From the NCBI RefSeq assembly GCF_030382115.1, contig NZ_JAUDRJ010000003.1:2575301-2580680 (forward strand): a DNA stretch of 5,380 nucleotides, in the 5' to 3' direction. The position numbers and the translations under genes are program-made. Under the pieces are notes generated by a model. That model saw only the letters and a program-made list of their open reading frames with translations. It was not told where the DNA came from and did no database searches. Of this stretch, positions 1 to 5,368 are shown piece by piece (the stretch's first letter is position 1; the number at the start of each line of letters is the position of its first letter). The DNA is from Nostoc sp. GT001. GTDB taxonomy: Bacteria; Cyanobacteriota; Cyanobacteriia; Cyanobacteriales; Nostocaceae.

Positions 1-740
1 GGTTGACCAATTTCTCGTAGTAAAGGAGTCATCACCAGCAGAAATTTGCTATTGGATTGGCGAGTCAAGGCTTGAATTTTAGCGATCGCCTCCAGATTAA
101 TCCCCACGCGATCGCCTGATTCATTTTGGACGGCTTGCAGTTCAGGAATTGGCTTTTGCTTGACGATATAACGCTGCCATACTTCCACTAATGCCAGGGG
201 AGGTTTACGATCTGGATAATTGCGATCGCGTCCTACTGGTAAAGAAGTGGGAGGAGTAGCAAACAAATCATCGGTATTAATTAATAACACCACTGCTTGC
301 GCGTTAAAATTGCCAAACTTCTCTAAATAAGCTAATTCATTCCTTGGCCCCCAAGAGTTTGCTGAAGCATTTAGCACTTCTACTTCCTGATAATTACTAT
401 TAGTGGATGATGCTAGAGAACGCATCATCAAACTAGATATTGTATTAGTCTGATCTGTCCACCAACCACCATTAGCAATAGAATCACCTAAAAGTAGAAT
501 TCGCAGGCCAGTAGGTGCAGGTAGCTTTTTGATCGGACTACCTCGCATAGAATATTCATTAATTTCAATGCGATTCCCAAAACGACGGGTACGCTGGTTA
601 GGAGCCAACAAATAACCAATCTGCTCATCGCCAATATAAATCAGGGGATTACCAAAACCAAACAGCGATCGCAATCCAATCTCGATTACCACAAACAATC
701 CCACAACCACCGCTAAAATTACGCTCAGTGCTATTTTCAC
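1..740 (-). CDS. SGNH/GDSL-type hydrolase, membrane-anchored (C-terminus beyond window)
   Basis: Read on the minus strand, an open frame runs from GTG at 740 to the left edge, giving 246 residues without a stop. Residues 1-20 are a hydrophobic signal or anchor segment (VKIALSVILAVVVGLFVVIE). The core starts at about residue 79 with a beta strand leading into GDSIANGG (85-92), block I of SGNH hydrolases, with nucleophile Ser87. A block II-like NASANSWG (124-131) follows. At block III the usual GxND reads NTDD (155-158). The catalytic Asp/His of block V would lie beyond the window. Members of this superfamily are esterases, lipases or O-acyl (de)acetylases; the substrate here is unknown. The start is well constrained: the codon just before GTG is TAG in frame, a GAGGG ribosome-binding site lies about 9 nt upstream, and no other start codon precedes the catalytic block except Met65. 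Four HIP1 octamers lie inside. Family is clear, function is not. Confidence 0.85.
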   Translation of the reverse strand, partial: MKIALSVILAVVVGLFVVIEIGLRSLFGFGNPLIYIGDEQIGYLLAPNQRTRRFGNRIEINEYSMRGSPIKKLPAPTGLRILLLGDSIANGGWWTDQTNTISSLMMRSLASSTNSNYQEVEVLNASANSWGPRNELAYLEKFGNFNAQAVVLLINTDDLFATPPTSLPVGRDRNYPDRKPPLALVEVWQRYIVKQKPIPELQAVQNESGDRVGINLEAIAKIQALTRQSNSKFLLVMTPLLREIGQ

Positions 741-749
741 CTACTCACA

Positions 750-756
750 CCCTCTT
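750..756 (-). promoter_or_regulatory. Ribosome-binding site for the GTG-started hydrolase
   Basis: On the minus strand AAGAGGG lies 9 nt upstream of the GTG start at 740. With the in-frame TAG directly before that GTG, it supports the non-ATG start. TATAAG overlaps it just upstream, but sits too close to the start to be called a -10 box with confidence. Confidence 0.55.
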
Positions 757-793
757 ATACTGAGTTGCTTTTCAATGATAGTAGGGGATTGGG

Positions 794-842
794 CGTTAGG
801 AGTGCTGAGTGCTGAGTTAGGAGTTAAGAGTTAGGAGTTTTG
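794..842. repeat. Heptameric tandem repeat array (STRR type, AGTNNNG)
   Basis: Seven consecutive heptads are in perfect register: CGTTAGG, two AGTGCTG, AGTTAGG, AGTTAAG, AGTTAGG, AGTTTTG. Such degenerate 7-bp arrays are known as short tandemly repeated repetitive sequences in heterocyst-forming cyanobacteria. A C-rich stretch (about 849-880) follows and leads up to the damaged-looking 5' end of the next small gene. No coding potential is seen. Confidence 0.85.
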
Positions 843-892
843 TTTATCTCCTTGTCCCCCTTGCGCCCCAGCCCCCAGTCCTAAATTTTTAA

Positions 893-1120
893 AGTGAATT
901 TAACGTCATCCGCAAAGAGAAGGACTACAATCAAAACGGACAAATATCTCATGCTCCAACAACAGAGGATTACAAAGCTGTGTCCGACTTAAATCGCGGA
1001 ATTATGAAATTTAAGGGTGCAGATTCCCCAAAAGTAGTCACTATCTCTACCGTGTTGCTTCTGGGATCGATCGCTGCTCTCGTCATTTGGGCGCTGCAAG
1101 CTGCCTATGCGCTAAACTAA
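893..1120 (+). CDS. Small single-span membrane protein, 5' end unresolved (possibly broken)
   Basis: The frame is open from just after an in-frame TAA (890-892) to TAA at 1118-1120, 75 codons. The only ATG is at 1004 (38 residues); GTG at 980, with GAGGA 10 nt upstream, would give 46. The part before both starts also reads like real protein: an acidic/basic polar stretch with VIRKEKDY (5-12) and TTEDYKAVSDLNRG (23-36). After it comes GADSPK (42-47) and a hydrophobic helix at about 48-73 rich in Leu, Ile and Ala. A polar N-terminus plus one C-terminal helix suggests a small thylakoid or cytoplasmic membrane subunit, like the one-helix proteins associated with photosystems; a Psb35-like identity is a guess I could not verify. 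Inserting one T in the TTT at 899-901 would join GTG 894 to the full frame, so a single-base deletion or sequencing error is possible, as is true 5' truncation by the adjacent repeat. Confidence 0.55.
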   Translation, partial: SEFNVIRKEKDYNQNGQISHAPTTEDYKAVSDLNRGIMKFKGADSPKVVTISTVLLLGSIAALVIWALQAAYALN

Positions 1121-1139
1121 AACCATTAGTAGTCTAGAA

Positions 1140-1180
1140 GGACACTTGTCTTAAACGGTTTCCGTCTTAGCCAAGTGTCC
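1140..1180 (+). terminator. Stem-loop after the small membrane-protein gene, probable terminator
   Basis: GGACACTTG (1140-1148) and CAAGTGTCC (1172-1180) are perfect 9-bp inverted repeats. A second small stem, ACGG (1155-1158) with CCGT (1162-1165), sits inside the loop around TTT. The structure begins 20 nt after the stop codon at 1120. No long T run follows (ATTTAGC), so it may act as a transcript-end stabiliser rather than a classic intrinsic terminator. Confidence 0.55.
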
Positions 1181-1209
1181 ATTTAGCAACTAGTCATTGA
1201 AGAAGAATA

Positions 1210-1367
1210 CAGAATCCAGAATCCAGAATTCAGAATGTCTTTCCTTGGGGGATTCAAACCACTAGCTGATTGTATACTTCTAAATCTATAATTTGGATTG
1301 TTTTTAAACCCCCGTGTTTATGCCTTAGCCATCATTCTGAATTCTGACTCCTGACTCCTGAATTCTC
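1210..1367. repeat. Inverted heptad arrays enclosing a MITE-like spacer
   Basis: The left array is CAGAATC, CAGAATC, CAGAATT, CAGAATG (1210-1237). The right array is CATTCTG, AATTCTG, ACTCCTG, ACTCCTG, AATTCTC (1333-1367). The inner ends form a perfect 14-bp inverted repeat, CAGAATTCAGAATG (1224-1237) with CATTCTGAATTCTG (1333-1346). The 95-bp interior also carries GGGGG near its left and CCCCC near its right. The size and terminal inversion resemble a small non-autonomous element. No obvious target-site duplication was recognised, so mobility is inferred only. Confidence 0.65.
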
Positions 1368-1411
1368 TTTGAAAAAGCCCCCCTAATAACCATCAAAAAT
1401 TTCAGAAAAAC

Positions 1412-1471
1412 TTTAGATTTTAGATTTGAGGTTTTAGATGGAAAATTTAAATCTAAAATCCAAAATCCAGA
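1412..1471. repeat. Inverted heptad repeat abutting the start codon of the fusion gene
   Basis: The left arm is TTTAGAT, TTTAGAT, TTGAGGT, TTTAGAT (1412-1439). The right arm is AAATCTA, AAATCCA, AAATCCA (1449-1469) followed by GA and the ATG. TTAGATTTTAGATTT (1413-1427) pairs with AAATCTAAAATCCAA (1449-1463) with one mismatch. A tighter hairpin pairs TTTTAGAT (1432-1439) with ATCTAAAA (1451-1458). The array fills the position where a ribosome-binding site would be; no AGGAG-like sequence is present within 15 nt of the start. Confidence 0.7.
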
Positions 1472-4366
1472 ATGTTTGAACCTTGGGGTATCTTAGTTAT
1501 TTTAATTCTCTGCCCCCTTTTGGGCGGATTACCCCTGATTGCATGGATAACTTATGCCCTTAAACGGAAGCAGTTATCACAAGTTGGTACAGGAAATATT
1601 AGTGTATCAGCTGCCTTTTATCATGGCGGTAAAATTGTCGGAATTCTGGCAGTCTTGTCAGAAGCTTTTAAAGGAGTTGCGGCAGTCTTACTCAGCCGCA
1701 TTTTCTTCCCAGATGGATCGTCTTGGGAATTACTTGCCCTAATCGCTCTGGTAATCGGTAGATACTGGATAGGCAGAGGAGCAGGTACGACAAATGTTGT
1801 CTGGGGATTTGTCGTACACGATCCACTTGTAGCGATATTTGTATCTTTCTTTGCAGGTATTGCTTTTACAATTCTGCAATCAAGAAAGTTAGTCAAATTT
1901 GGGGTTTTGCTACTTTTTCCATTGTTTGTGGCACTTCTGCACTTTAGCGATATTCCCAGAATATTTGCTGCTGTGGCCTTAGCTGGTTTAATGGGCTGGA
2001 TTTACACCAAAATTCCTGATGATATGAAACTGCCAGCCCAAGAGGCACAAACAGAATCGCAAGCGATGTTGGAATTTTTACGCGGCGAGCGCACAATGGT
2101 TTCTCTAGATGAAGAGTTGAATGCTGCCATAGTCGGAGAAAAGGCAGCGACATTATCTCAAATTAAGCGCTGGGGCTATCCAGTGCCGAAGGGATGGGTA
2201 CTAGCACCTATCGACAATCCAGAAGGGTTAACAGAATTTCTCCAGCCCTCAGAATTATCCCCCTTGGTGGTGCGTTCCTCCGCTATTGGAGAAGACTCAG
2301 AACAAGCTTCTGCTGCTGGACAGTATGAAACAGTTGTAAATGTTACTAGCCAAGAGGCATTAAAAGAAGCGATCGCTCAAGTTCAAGCTTCCTACAATCA
2401 TCCCTCAGCTATCCAATATCGGCGCGATCGCGGCTTAAATGATACAGCAATGGCTGTGTTGATTCAACAACAAGTCCAGAGTGTATATTCTGGTGTTGCT
2501 TTCAGCCGCGATCCCATTACCCAGCAAGGCGATGCAATCATTATTGAAGCCCTTCCAGGCAGTGCAACGCAAGTCGTTTCGGGAAAAATCACACCAGAAC
2601 AATATCGCGCTTTTGTCGTTGAAACAGAAAATTCCTACTCTGTACAATTAGAGGGTCAAGGACGAGTCCCACAATCATTAATTAAGCAAGTTGCTTACCT
2701 TACTTACCGACTCGAAAAACGTTATCATGGCACTCCTCAAGATATCGAGTGGAGTTATGATGGGCAAACGCTTTGGGTGCTGCAATCTCGACCGATCACC
2801 ACTCTGTTACCCATGTGGACACGCAAAATCGCTGCTGAAGTGATTCCCGGAGTAATTCACCCCTTAACATGGTCAATTAATCGTCCCTTAACTTGTGGAG
2901 TTTGGGGAGAATTTTTTACTTTAGTTTTAGGCGATCGCGCTTTGGGGTTAGATTTTGCCAAAACAGCAACTCTGCACTATTCCAGAGCTTACTTTAATGC
3001 GTCCCTCTTAGGAGATATTTTTCTCCGCATGGGACTACCACCGGAAAGTCTGGAATTTTTAACCAGAGGAGCTAAATTAAGTAAACCCTCCTTGCAGTCA
3101 ACTTGGGAAAATTTGCCAGGACTAGGAAAGTTGCTGAAGCGGGAATTAAGTTTAGAAAAGGACTTTAAGGAAGATTATCACAACCGATTCATTCCTGGGT
3201 TGTCGCAGTTGGCGCAGGAAGATATAGATAGCTTGGAACCACCTAGCTTGTTGGCAAGAATTGATTTTATTCTGGAGTTGCTGCGTCATGGAACGTATTA
3301 CAGCATTTTAGCTCCCTTGAGTGCTGCCCTGAGACAGGCTATTTTTCGGGTAAAGGATAAGCAAATCGATCATAGCGTTACCCCAGAGGTAGCGGCATTG
3401 CGATCGCTCAGTGCGATCGCTACAGATGCCAAGCAGGTATTGCTGGAGTTTGAGCCACAGCAAGTATTTGAACAATTAAAACAAACCCCCGAAGGAGAGA
3501 AAATCCTCCAAGCATTTAACGAATTGCTGCAAGATTACGGCTACTTAAGCGAAGTAGGAACCGATATCTCCGTTCCCACTTGGCGGGAAAATCCCCAGAT
3601 GATTCAGCAGATGTTTGTGCAGTTAATGCAGGGGAACGAACCACAATCAGGTGCTAAAGACGCGATTAATAGTATCTTTGCTGGTAAGCGCAAACGCTCT
3701 TTTGTGCAACGGCGCGTAGATATCAAAGGACGAGTCACCGAAGTTTATTCCCGACTTTTAGCTGAATTGCGTTGGAGTTTTGTGGCTTTAGAGAAGATTT
3801 GGTTAGAGTCTGGTTTACTCAGGCAAACAGGCGATATCTTTTTTCTCAACTTTGATGAAGTGCGGCGTCTAATTGGAGATGAAGATTCTAGCTTAATAGA
3901 GCAGTTAGATAAGTTAGTCGAATTTAGGCGATCGCAATTCCTGCAAGATAGCGAGATTATTCAAATACCTCTTTTAGTTTACGGCAATACACCTCCTCAC
4001 CCCTTAGCTCCCTCTGAACTTTACTCTGACCAAATTTTACAAGGTATTGGAGCCAGTCATGGGCAAGCCGAAGGTAGGGTGAAAGTGTTGCGAAATTTAC
4101 AAGACATTCCAGACATCGATCGAGATACTATTCTGGTAGTACCTTATACAGATTCCGGCTGGGCCCCATTGTTATTAAGGGCTGGAGGATTAATTGCCGA
4201 AGCTGGAGGAAGGCTTTCTCACGGTGCGATCGTTGCTCGTGAGTATGGAATTCCCGCAGTGATGGATGTTCGCGGTGCTACATGGATATTGCAAGATGGT
4301 CAACGAGTCAGGATTGATGGGTCTAGGGGTATTGTGGAATTATCTAATGATTTAAGACCCGAATGA
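1472..4366 (+). CDS. PlsY-like membrane domain fused to Rph-type His-swivel phosphotransferase (ATP-grasp + PEP-utilizer domain)
   Basis: A 964-residue fusion. Residues 1-180 resemble PlsY acyl-phosphate:glycerol-3-phosphate acyltransferase: about six hydrophobic segments (4-28, 53-76, 85-97, 110-136, 143-158, 161-178) and GTGN (39-42) at the GSGN motif. The second motif, normally GHxxPxF..GGKG, reads GRYWIGRGAG (96-105), so acyltransfer is doubtful. After a polar linker (181-212) comes a PPDK_N ATP-grasp domain (213-445): VGEKAATL with Lys224, VVRSSAIGEDSEQASAAGQ (266-284), GVAFSRDP (341-348), DIEW (424-427), QSRPIT (438-443). A helical middle domain spans about 450-855. The C-terminal PEP-utilizer domain (about 857-957) has GGRLSHGAIVAREYGIPAV (912-930) with phospho-acceptor His917. 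No PEP/pyruvate-binding barrel follows, so the order matches rifampin phosphotransferase, not PEP synthase or PPDK. Expected chemistry is ATP-driven phosphorylation of an unknown acceptor through His917, next to a membrane. Six HIP1 sites indicate a resident gene. Its stop overlaps the cupin start. Automatic pipelines may name it after only one half. Confidence 0.88.
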   Translation: MFEPWGILVILILCPLLGGLPLIAWITYALKRKQLSQVGTGNISVSAAFYHGGKIVGILAVLSEAFKGVAAVLLSRIFFPDGSSWELLALIALVIGRYWIGRGAGTTNVVWGFVVHDPLVAIFVSFFAGIAFTILQSRKLVKFGVLLLFPLFVALLHFSDIPRIFAAVALAGLMGWIYTKIPDDMKLPAQEAQTESQAMLEFLRGERTMVSLDEELNAAIVGEKAATLSQIKRWGYPVPKGWVLAPIDNPEGLTEFLQPSELSPLVVRSSAIGEDSEQASAAGQYETVVNVTSQEALKEAIAQVQASYNHPSAIQYRRDRGLNDTAMAVLIQQQVQSVYSGVAFSRDPITQQGDAIIIEALPGSATQVVSGKITPEQYRAFVVETENSYSVQLEGQGRVPQSLIKQVAYLTYRLEKRYHGTPQDIEWSYDGQTLWVLQSRPITTLLPMWTRKIAAEVIPGVIHPLTWSINRPLTCGVWGEFFTLVLGDRALGLDFAKTATLHYSRAYFNASLLGDIFLRMGLPPESLEFLTRGAKLSKPSLQSTWENLPGLGKLLKRELSLEKDFKEDYHNRFIPGLSQLAQEDIDSLEPPSLLARIDFILELLRHGTYYSILAPLSAALRQAIFRVKDKQIDHSVTPEVAALRSLSAIATDAKQVLLEFEPQQVFEQLKQTPEGEKILQAFNELLQDYGYLSEVGTDISVPTWRENPQMIQQMFVQLMQGNEPQSGAKDAINSIFAGKRKRSFVQRRVDIKGRVTEVYSRLLAELRWSFVALEKIWLESGLLRQTGDIFFLNFDEVRRLIGDEDSSLIEQLDKLVEFRRSQFLQDSEIIQIPLLVYGNTPPHPLAPSELYSDQILQGIGASHGQAEGRVKVLRNLQDIPDIDRDTILVVPYTDSGWAPLLLRAGGLIAEAGGRLSHGAIVAREYGIPAVMDVRGATWILQDGQRVRIDGSRGIVELSNDLRPE

Positions 4367-4710
4367 TTACCACTTCTTTGAAAGACTTGCCAGAAGAGTC
4401 GGTTTCTCACAATGCCGAAATCAAGAAAAAGGTGATGTTACGCTTCGGCGATTTACCTCACCTGACTAACTTTTCTCAAGCACGTTTTGCTCCTGGACAA
4501 ACCGCACCAGCACACGCACATCAAGATATGTGCGAGGTATTTTTTGTAGAAGCTGGTTCAGGAGTAATTCACATTGATGGTACAGAATACCCTTTACTTC
4601 CGGGAAACTGTGTAGCCATCGAACCGGGAGAAGTACACGAAGTTGTCAATAGTGGCTCAACCGAACTTGTTTTGACATACTTTGGTTTGCGAGTCGAAAA
4701 ATCAGCGTAA
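4363..4710 (+). CDS. Small single-domain cupin, translationally coupled to the fusion gene
   Basis: A 115-residue single-domain cupin (cupin_2 type). Cupin motif 1 is PGQTAPAHAHQDMCEVFFVEAG (44-65), with metal-ligand candidates His51, His53 and Glu58. Motif 2 is GNCVAIEPGEVHEVVN (81-96), with the fourth ligand candidate His92 and the closing Asn96. All four classical ligands are present, so a metal-binding barrel is likely. Small cupins of this kind act as isomerases, dioxygenases, lyases or ligand-binding proteins; the reaction here cannot be read from sequence. No signal peptide is seen, so it should be cytosolic. Its ATG lies within the ATGA that ends the preceding gene, and no separate ribosome-binding site is evident, pointing to translational coupling and shared expression. 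It may bind or modify the substrate or product of the membrane phosphotransferase. A 12-bp hairpin follows 22 nt after the stop. Confidence 0.88.
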   Translation: MITTSLKDLPEESVSHNAEIKKKVMLRFGDLPHLTNFSQARFAPGQTAPAHAHQDMCEVFFVEAGSGVIHIDGTEYPLLPGNCVAIEPGEVHEVVNSGSTELVLTYFGLRVEKSA

Positions 4711-4732
4711 TTATTTTGAATACAAGAGACAG

Positions 4733-4764
4733 TGAGGGCATAACCATGTTGTGTTGTGCCCTCA
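4733..4764 (+). terminator. Hairpin ending the fusion gene-cupin operon
   Basis: TGAGGGCATAAC (4733-4744) pairs with GTTGTGCCCTCA (4753-4764) around an 8-nt loop: 11 Watson-Crick pairs and one G-U. It starts 22 nt after the cupin stop. The following TAAAAGTTT is only weakly T-rich, so termination may be partial or the stem may protect the 3' end. Confidence 0.6.
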
Positions 4765-4781
4765 TAAAAGTTTGCGGAATG

Positions 4782-4896
4782 TGGGTTATAAACCAATACA
4801 GTTCAGTTAAGCTTCTCTTGCTTCTCTTCCTTTGCGTCCTTTGCGGTTCGTTAAAAAAAGGTCTTAGCCTTAACCCAAGCGTATTGGGTTATAAAC
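4782..4896. repeat. Spacer bounded by 12-bp direct repeats, with a duplicated TTTGCG segment
   Basis: TGGGTTATAAAC occurs at 4782-4793 and again at 4885-4896. Just inside these, CCAATAC (4793-4799) and GTATTGG (4881-4887) are inverted repeats. The interior has a C/T-rich stretch, a short tandem duplication (CTTTGCGTCCTTTGCGG, about 4829-4845) and A7. TTTGCG-type interiors like this recur, in my experience, in Nostoc spacers. The arrangement could mark an inserted interspersed repeat. No gene is supported here. Confidence 0.45.
4853..4891 (-). terminator. Possible terminator for the minus-strand cysteine-motif gene
   Basis: On the minus strand, 25 nt beyond that gene's stop, TAACCCAA and TTGGGTTA (plus-strand 4871-4878 and 4884-4891) form a perfect 8-bp stem with a 5-nt loop. 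Eleven nucleotides further lies a run of seven T (plus-strand A7, 4853-4859). A minimal AAGG/CCTT stem directly precedes the T run. The gap between the main stem and the T run makes this a tentative call. Confidence 0.4.
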
Positions 4897-4916
4897 AAAG
4901 ATAAATTTGCAAAATC

Positions 4917-5273
4917 CTAATATACCAAGGGTGTCGCCCCGCGCATCTGACGCAAAGAATTTATACAAGCAGCACAGTCGCAGCCAAATAAGTCGATTGC
5001 CACATTGCTTTCTTGTTCATTGAACTCCAGCATGGGAGCATCTTCTTGAGAAAACTCTATTTCACGTTGATAGTTAGGAATTTGAGCCAACACGGAAGCC
5101 CTGGCACATACTAAACCCACTTTATGTTTATTGCGTATACAAGATAGACGATCTGTGGTTTTGGTTCCTGGTTCTGGCTCCATAGCTTGTGCGTGATTGA
5201 GCATTACTCCCATAGAGAGAAGAGAGCTAATCAGCACAGGAGAAGAAAGCAAACTCAGTATGAATTTGTTCAT
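4917..5273 (-). CDS. Small exported protein with a CxCxxC motif, function unknown
   Basis: A 118-residue protein I do not recognise as a named family. Lys3 and the hydrophobic stretch 4-25 followed by HAQA (27-30) form a good Sec signal peptide, with predicted cleavage after Ala30; the mature protein would be about 88 residues, in the periplasm or thylakoid lumen. It has five cysteines: Cys45, Cys56, and a cluster FGCDCAAC (97... to 103) giving Cys98, Cys100 and Cys103. An acidic middle part (71-94) precedes the cluster and a basic tail (SLRQMRG) follows. The cysteines could make disulfides after export, bind metal or carry a cofactor; none can be decided. ATG at 5273 is the natural start because the signal peptide begins there; upstream AAGAAAA is only a weak ribosome-binding site. 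It converges with the cupin operon across a 206-bp spacer, so it is a separate transcription unit. Confidence 0.7.
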   Translation of the reverse strand: MNKFILSLLSSPVLISSLLSMGVMLNHAQAMEPEPGTKTTDRLSCIRNKHKVGLVCARASVLAQIPNYQREIEFSQEDAPMLEFNEQESNVAIDLFGCDCAACINSLRQMRGATPLVY

Positions 5274-5306
5274 TGGTTTTCTTGAAAAACAATCTCGATT
5301 GCTCAG

Positions 5307-5333
5307 ATTATCCGATTAAATCTTACAGTGCAA
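5307..5333 (-). promoter_or_regulatory. Weak candidate promoter for the cysteine-motif gene
   Basis: On the minus strand GATAAT (plus 5307-5312) matches a -10 box at five of six positions, about 33 nt before the start codon. TTGCAC (plus 5328-5333) sits 15 nt upstream as a poor -35. The spacing is short, so this is a suggestion only. Confidence 0.25.
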
Positions 5334-5368
5334 GTAAATGTGTATCAGGAATAGCCCAAAATCCAGAT

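Larger units (their letters stand above)
1121..1471. other. Gene-free spacer dominated by inverted heptad repeats
   Basis: No plausible gene is seen on either strand. From left to right it holds a hairpin just after the small membrane-protein gene, two heptad arrays in inverted orientation enclosing about 95 bp, a C-rich patch (GAAAAAGCCCCCC, near 1371-1383), and a second inverted heptad pair that ends at the start codon of the fusion gene. No convincing -35/-10 pair for the fusion gene could be picked out of the AT-rich repeats. Confidence 0.7.

Noticed and set aside
894..989. Plus-strand frame from GTG 894 ending at TAA 987-989
   Set aside because: Its translation has no recognisable character and it overlaps the frame whose downstream part encodes a clear membrane helix.
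1210..1469. CRISPR-like array
   Set aside because: The units are contiguous degenerate heptads without unique spacers, and no cas gene is present.
1621..2647. Short minus-strand frames opposite the 5' third of the fusion gene (1621-1896, 1944-2153, 2435-2647)
   Set aside because: They lie antisense to well-supported coding motifs and show no domains or ribosome-binding sites.
1472..4366. Calling the large gene PEP synthase (ppsA) or pyruvate phosphate dikinase
   Set aside because: The protein ends right after the mobile His domain (about residue 957 of 964), so the PEP/pyruvate-binding barrel required by those enzymes is absent.
1472..4366. Calling the large gene a rifampin resistance phosphotransferase (rph)
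   Set aside because: Only the domain order and motif set match. The N-terminal membrane domain, shortened ATP-grasp lobe and divergent middle domain give no ground for rifampin as substrate.
4569..4796. Minus-strand 75-codon frame across the cupin 3' end
   Set aside because: It is antisense to cupin motif 2 and crosses the operon hairpin, with no supporting features.
4716..4904. A 62-codon plus-strand frame in the spacer after the cupin
   Set aside because: It runs through the operon hairpin and the repeat-bounded low-complexity segment, has no ribosome-binding site, and its protein is a chance Leu/Cys-rich string.
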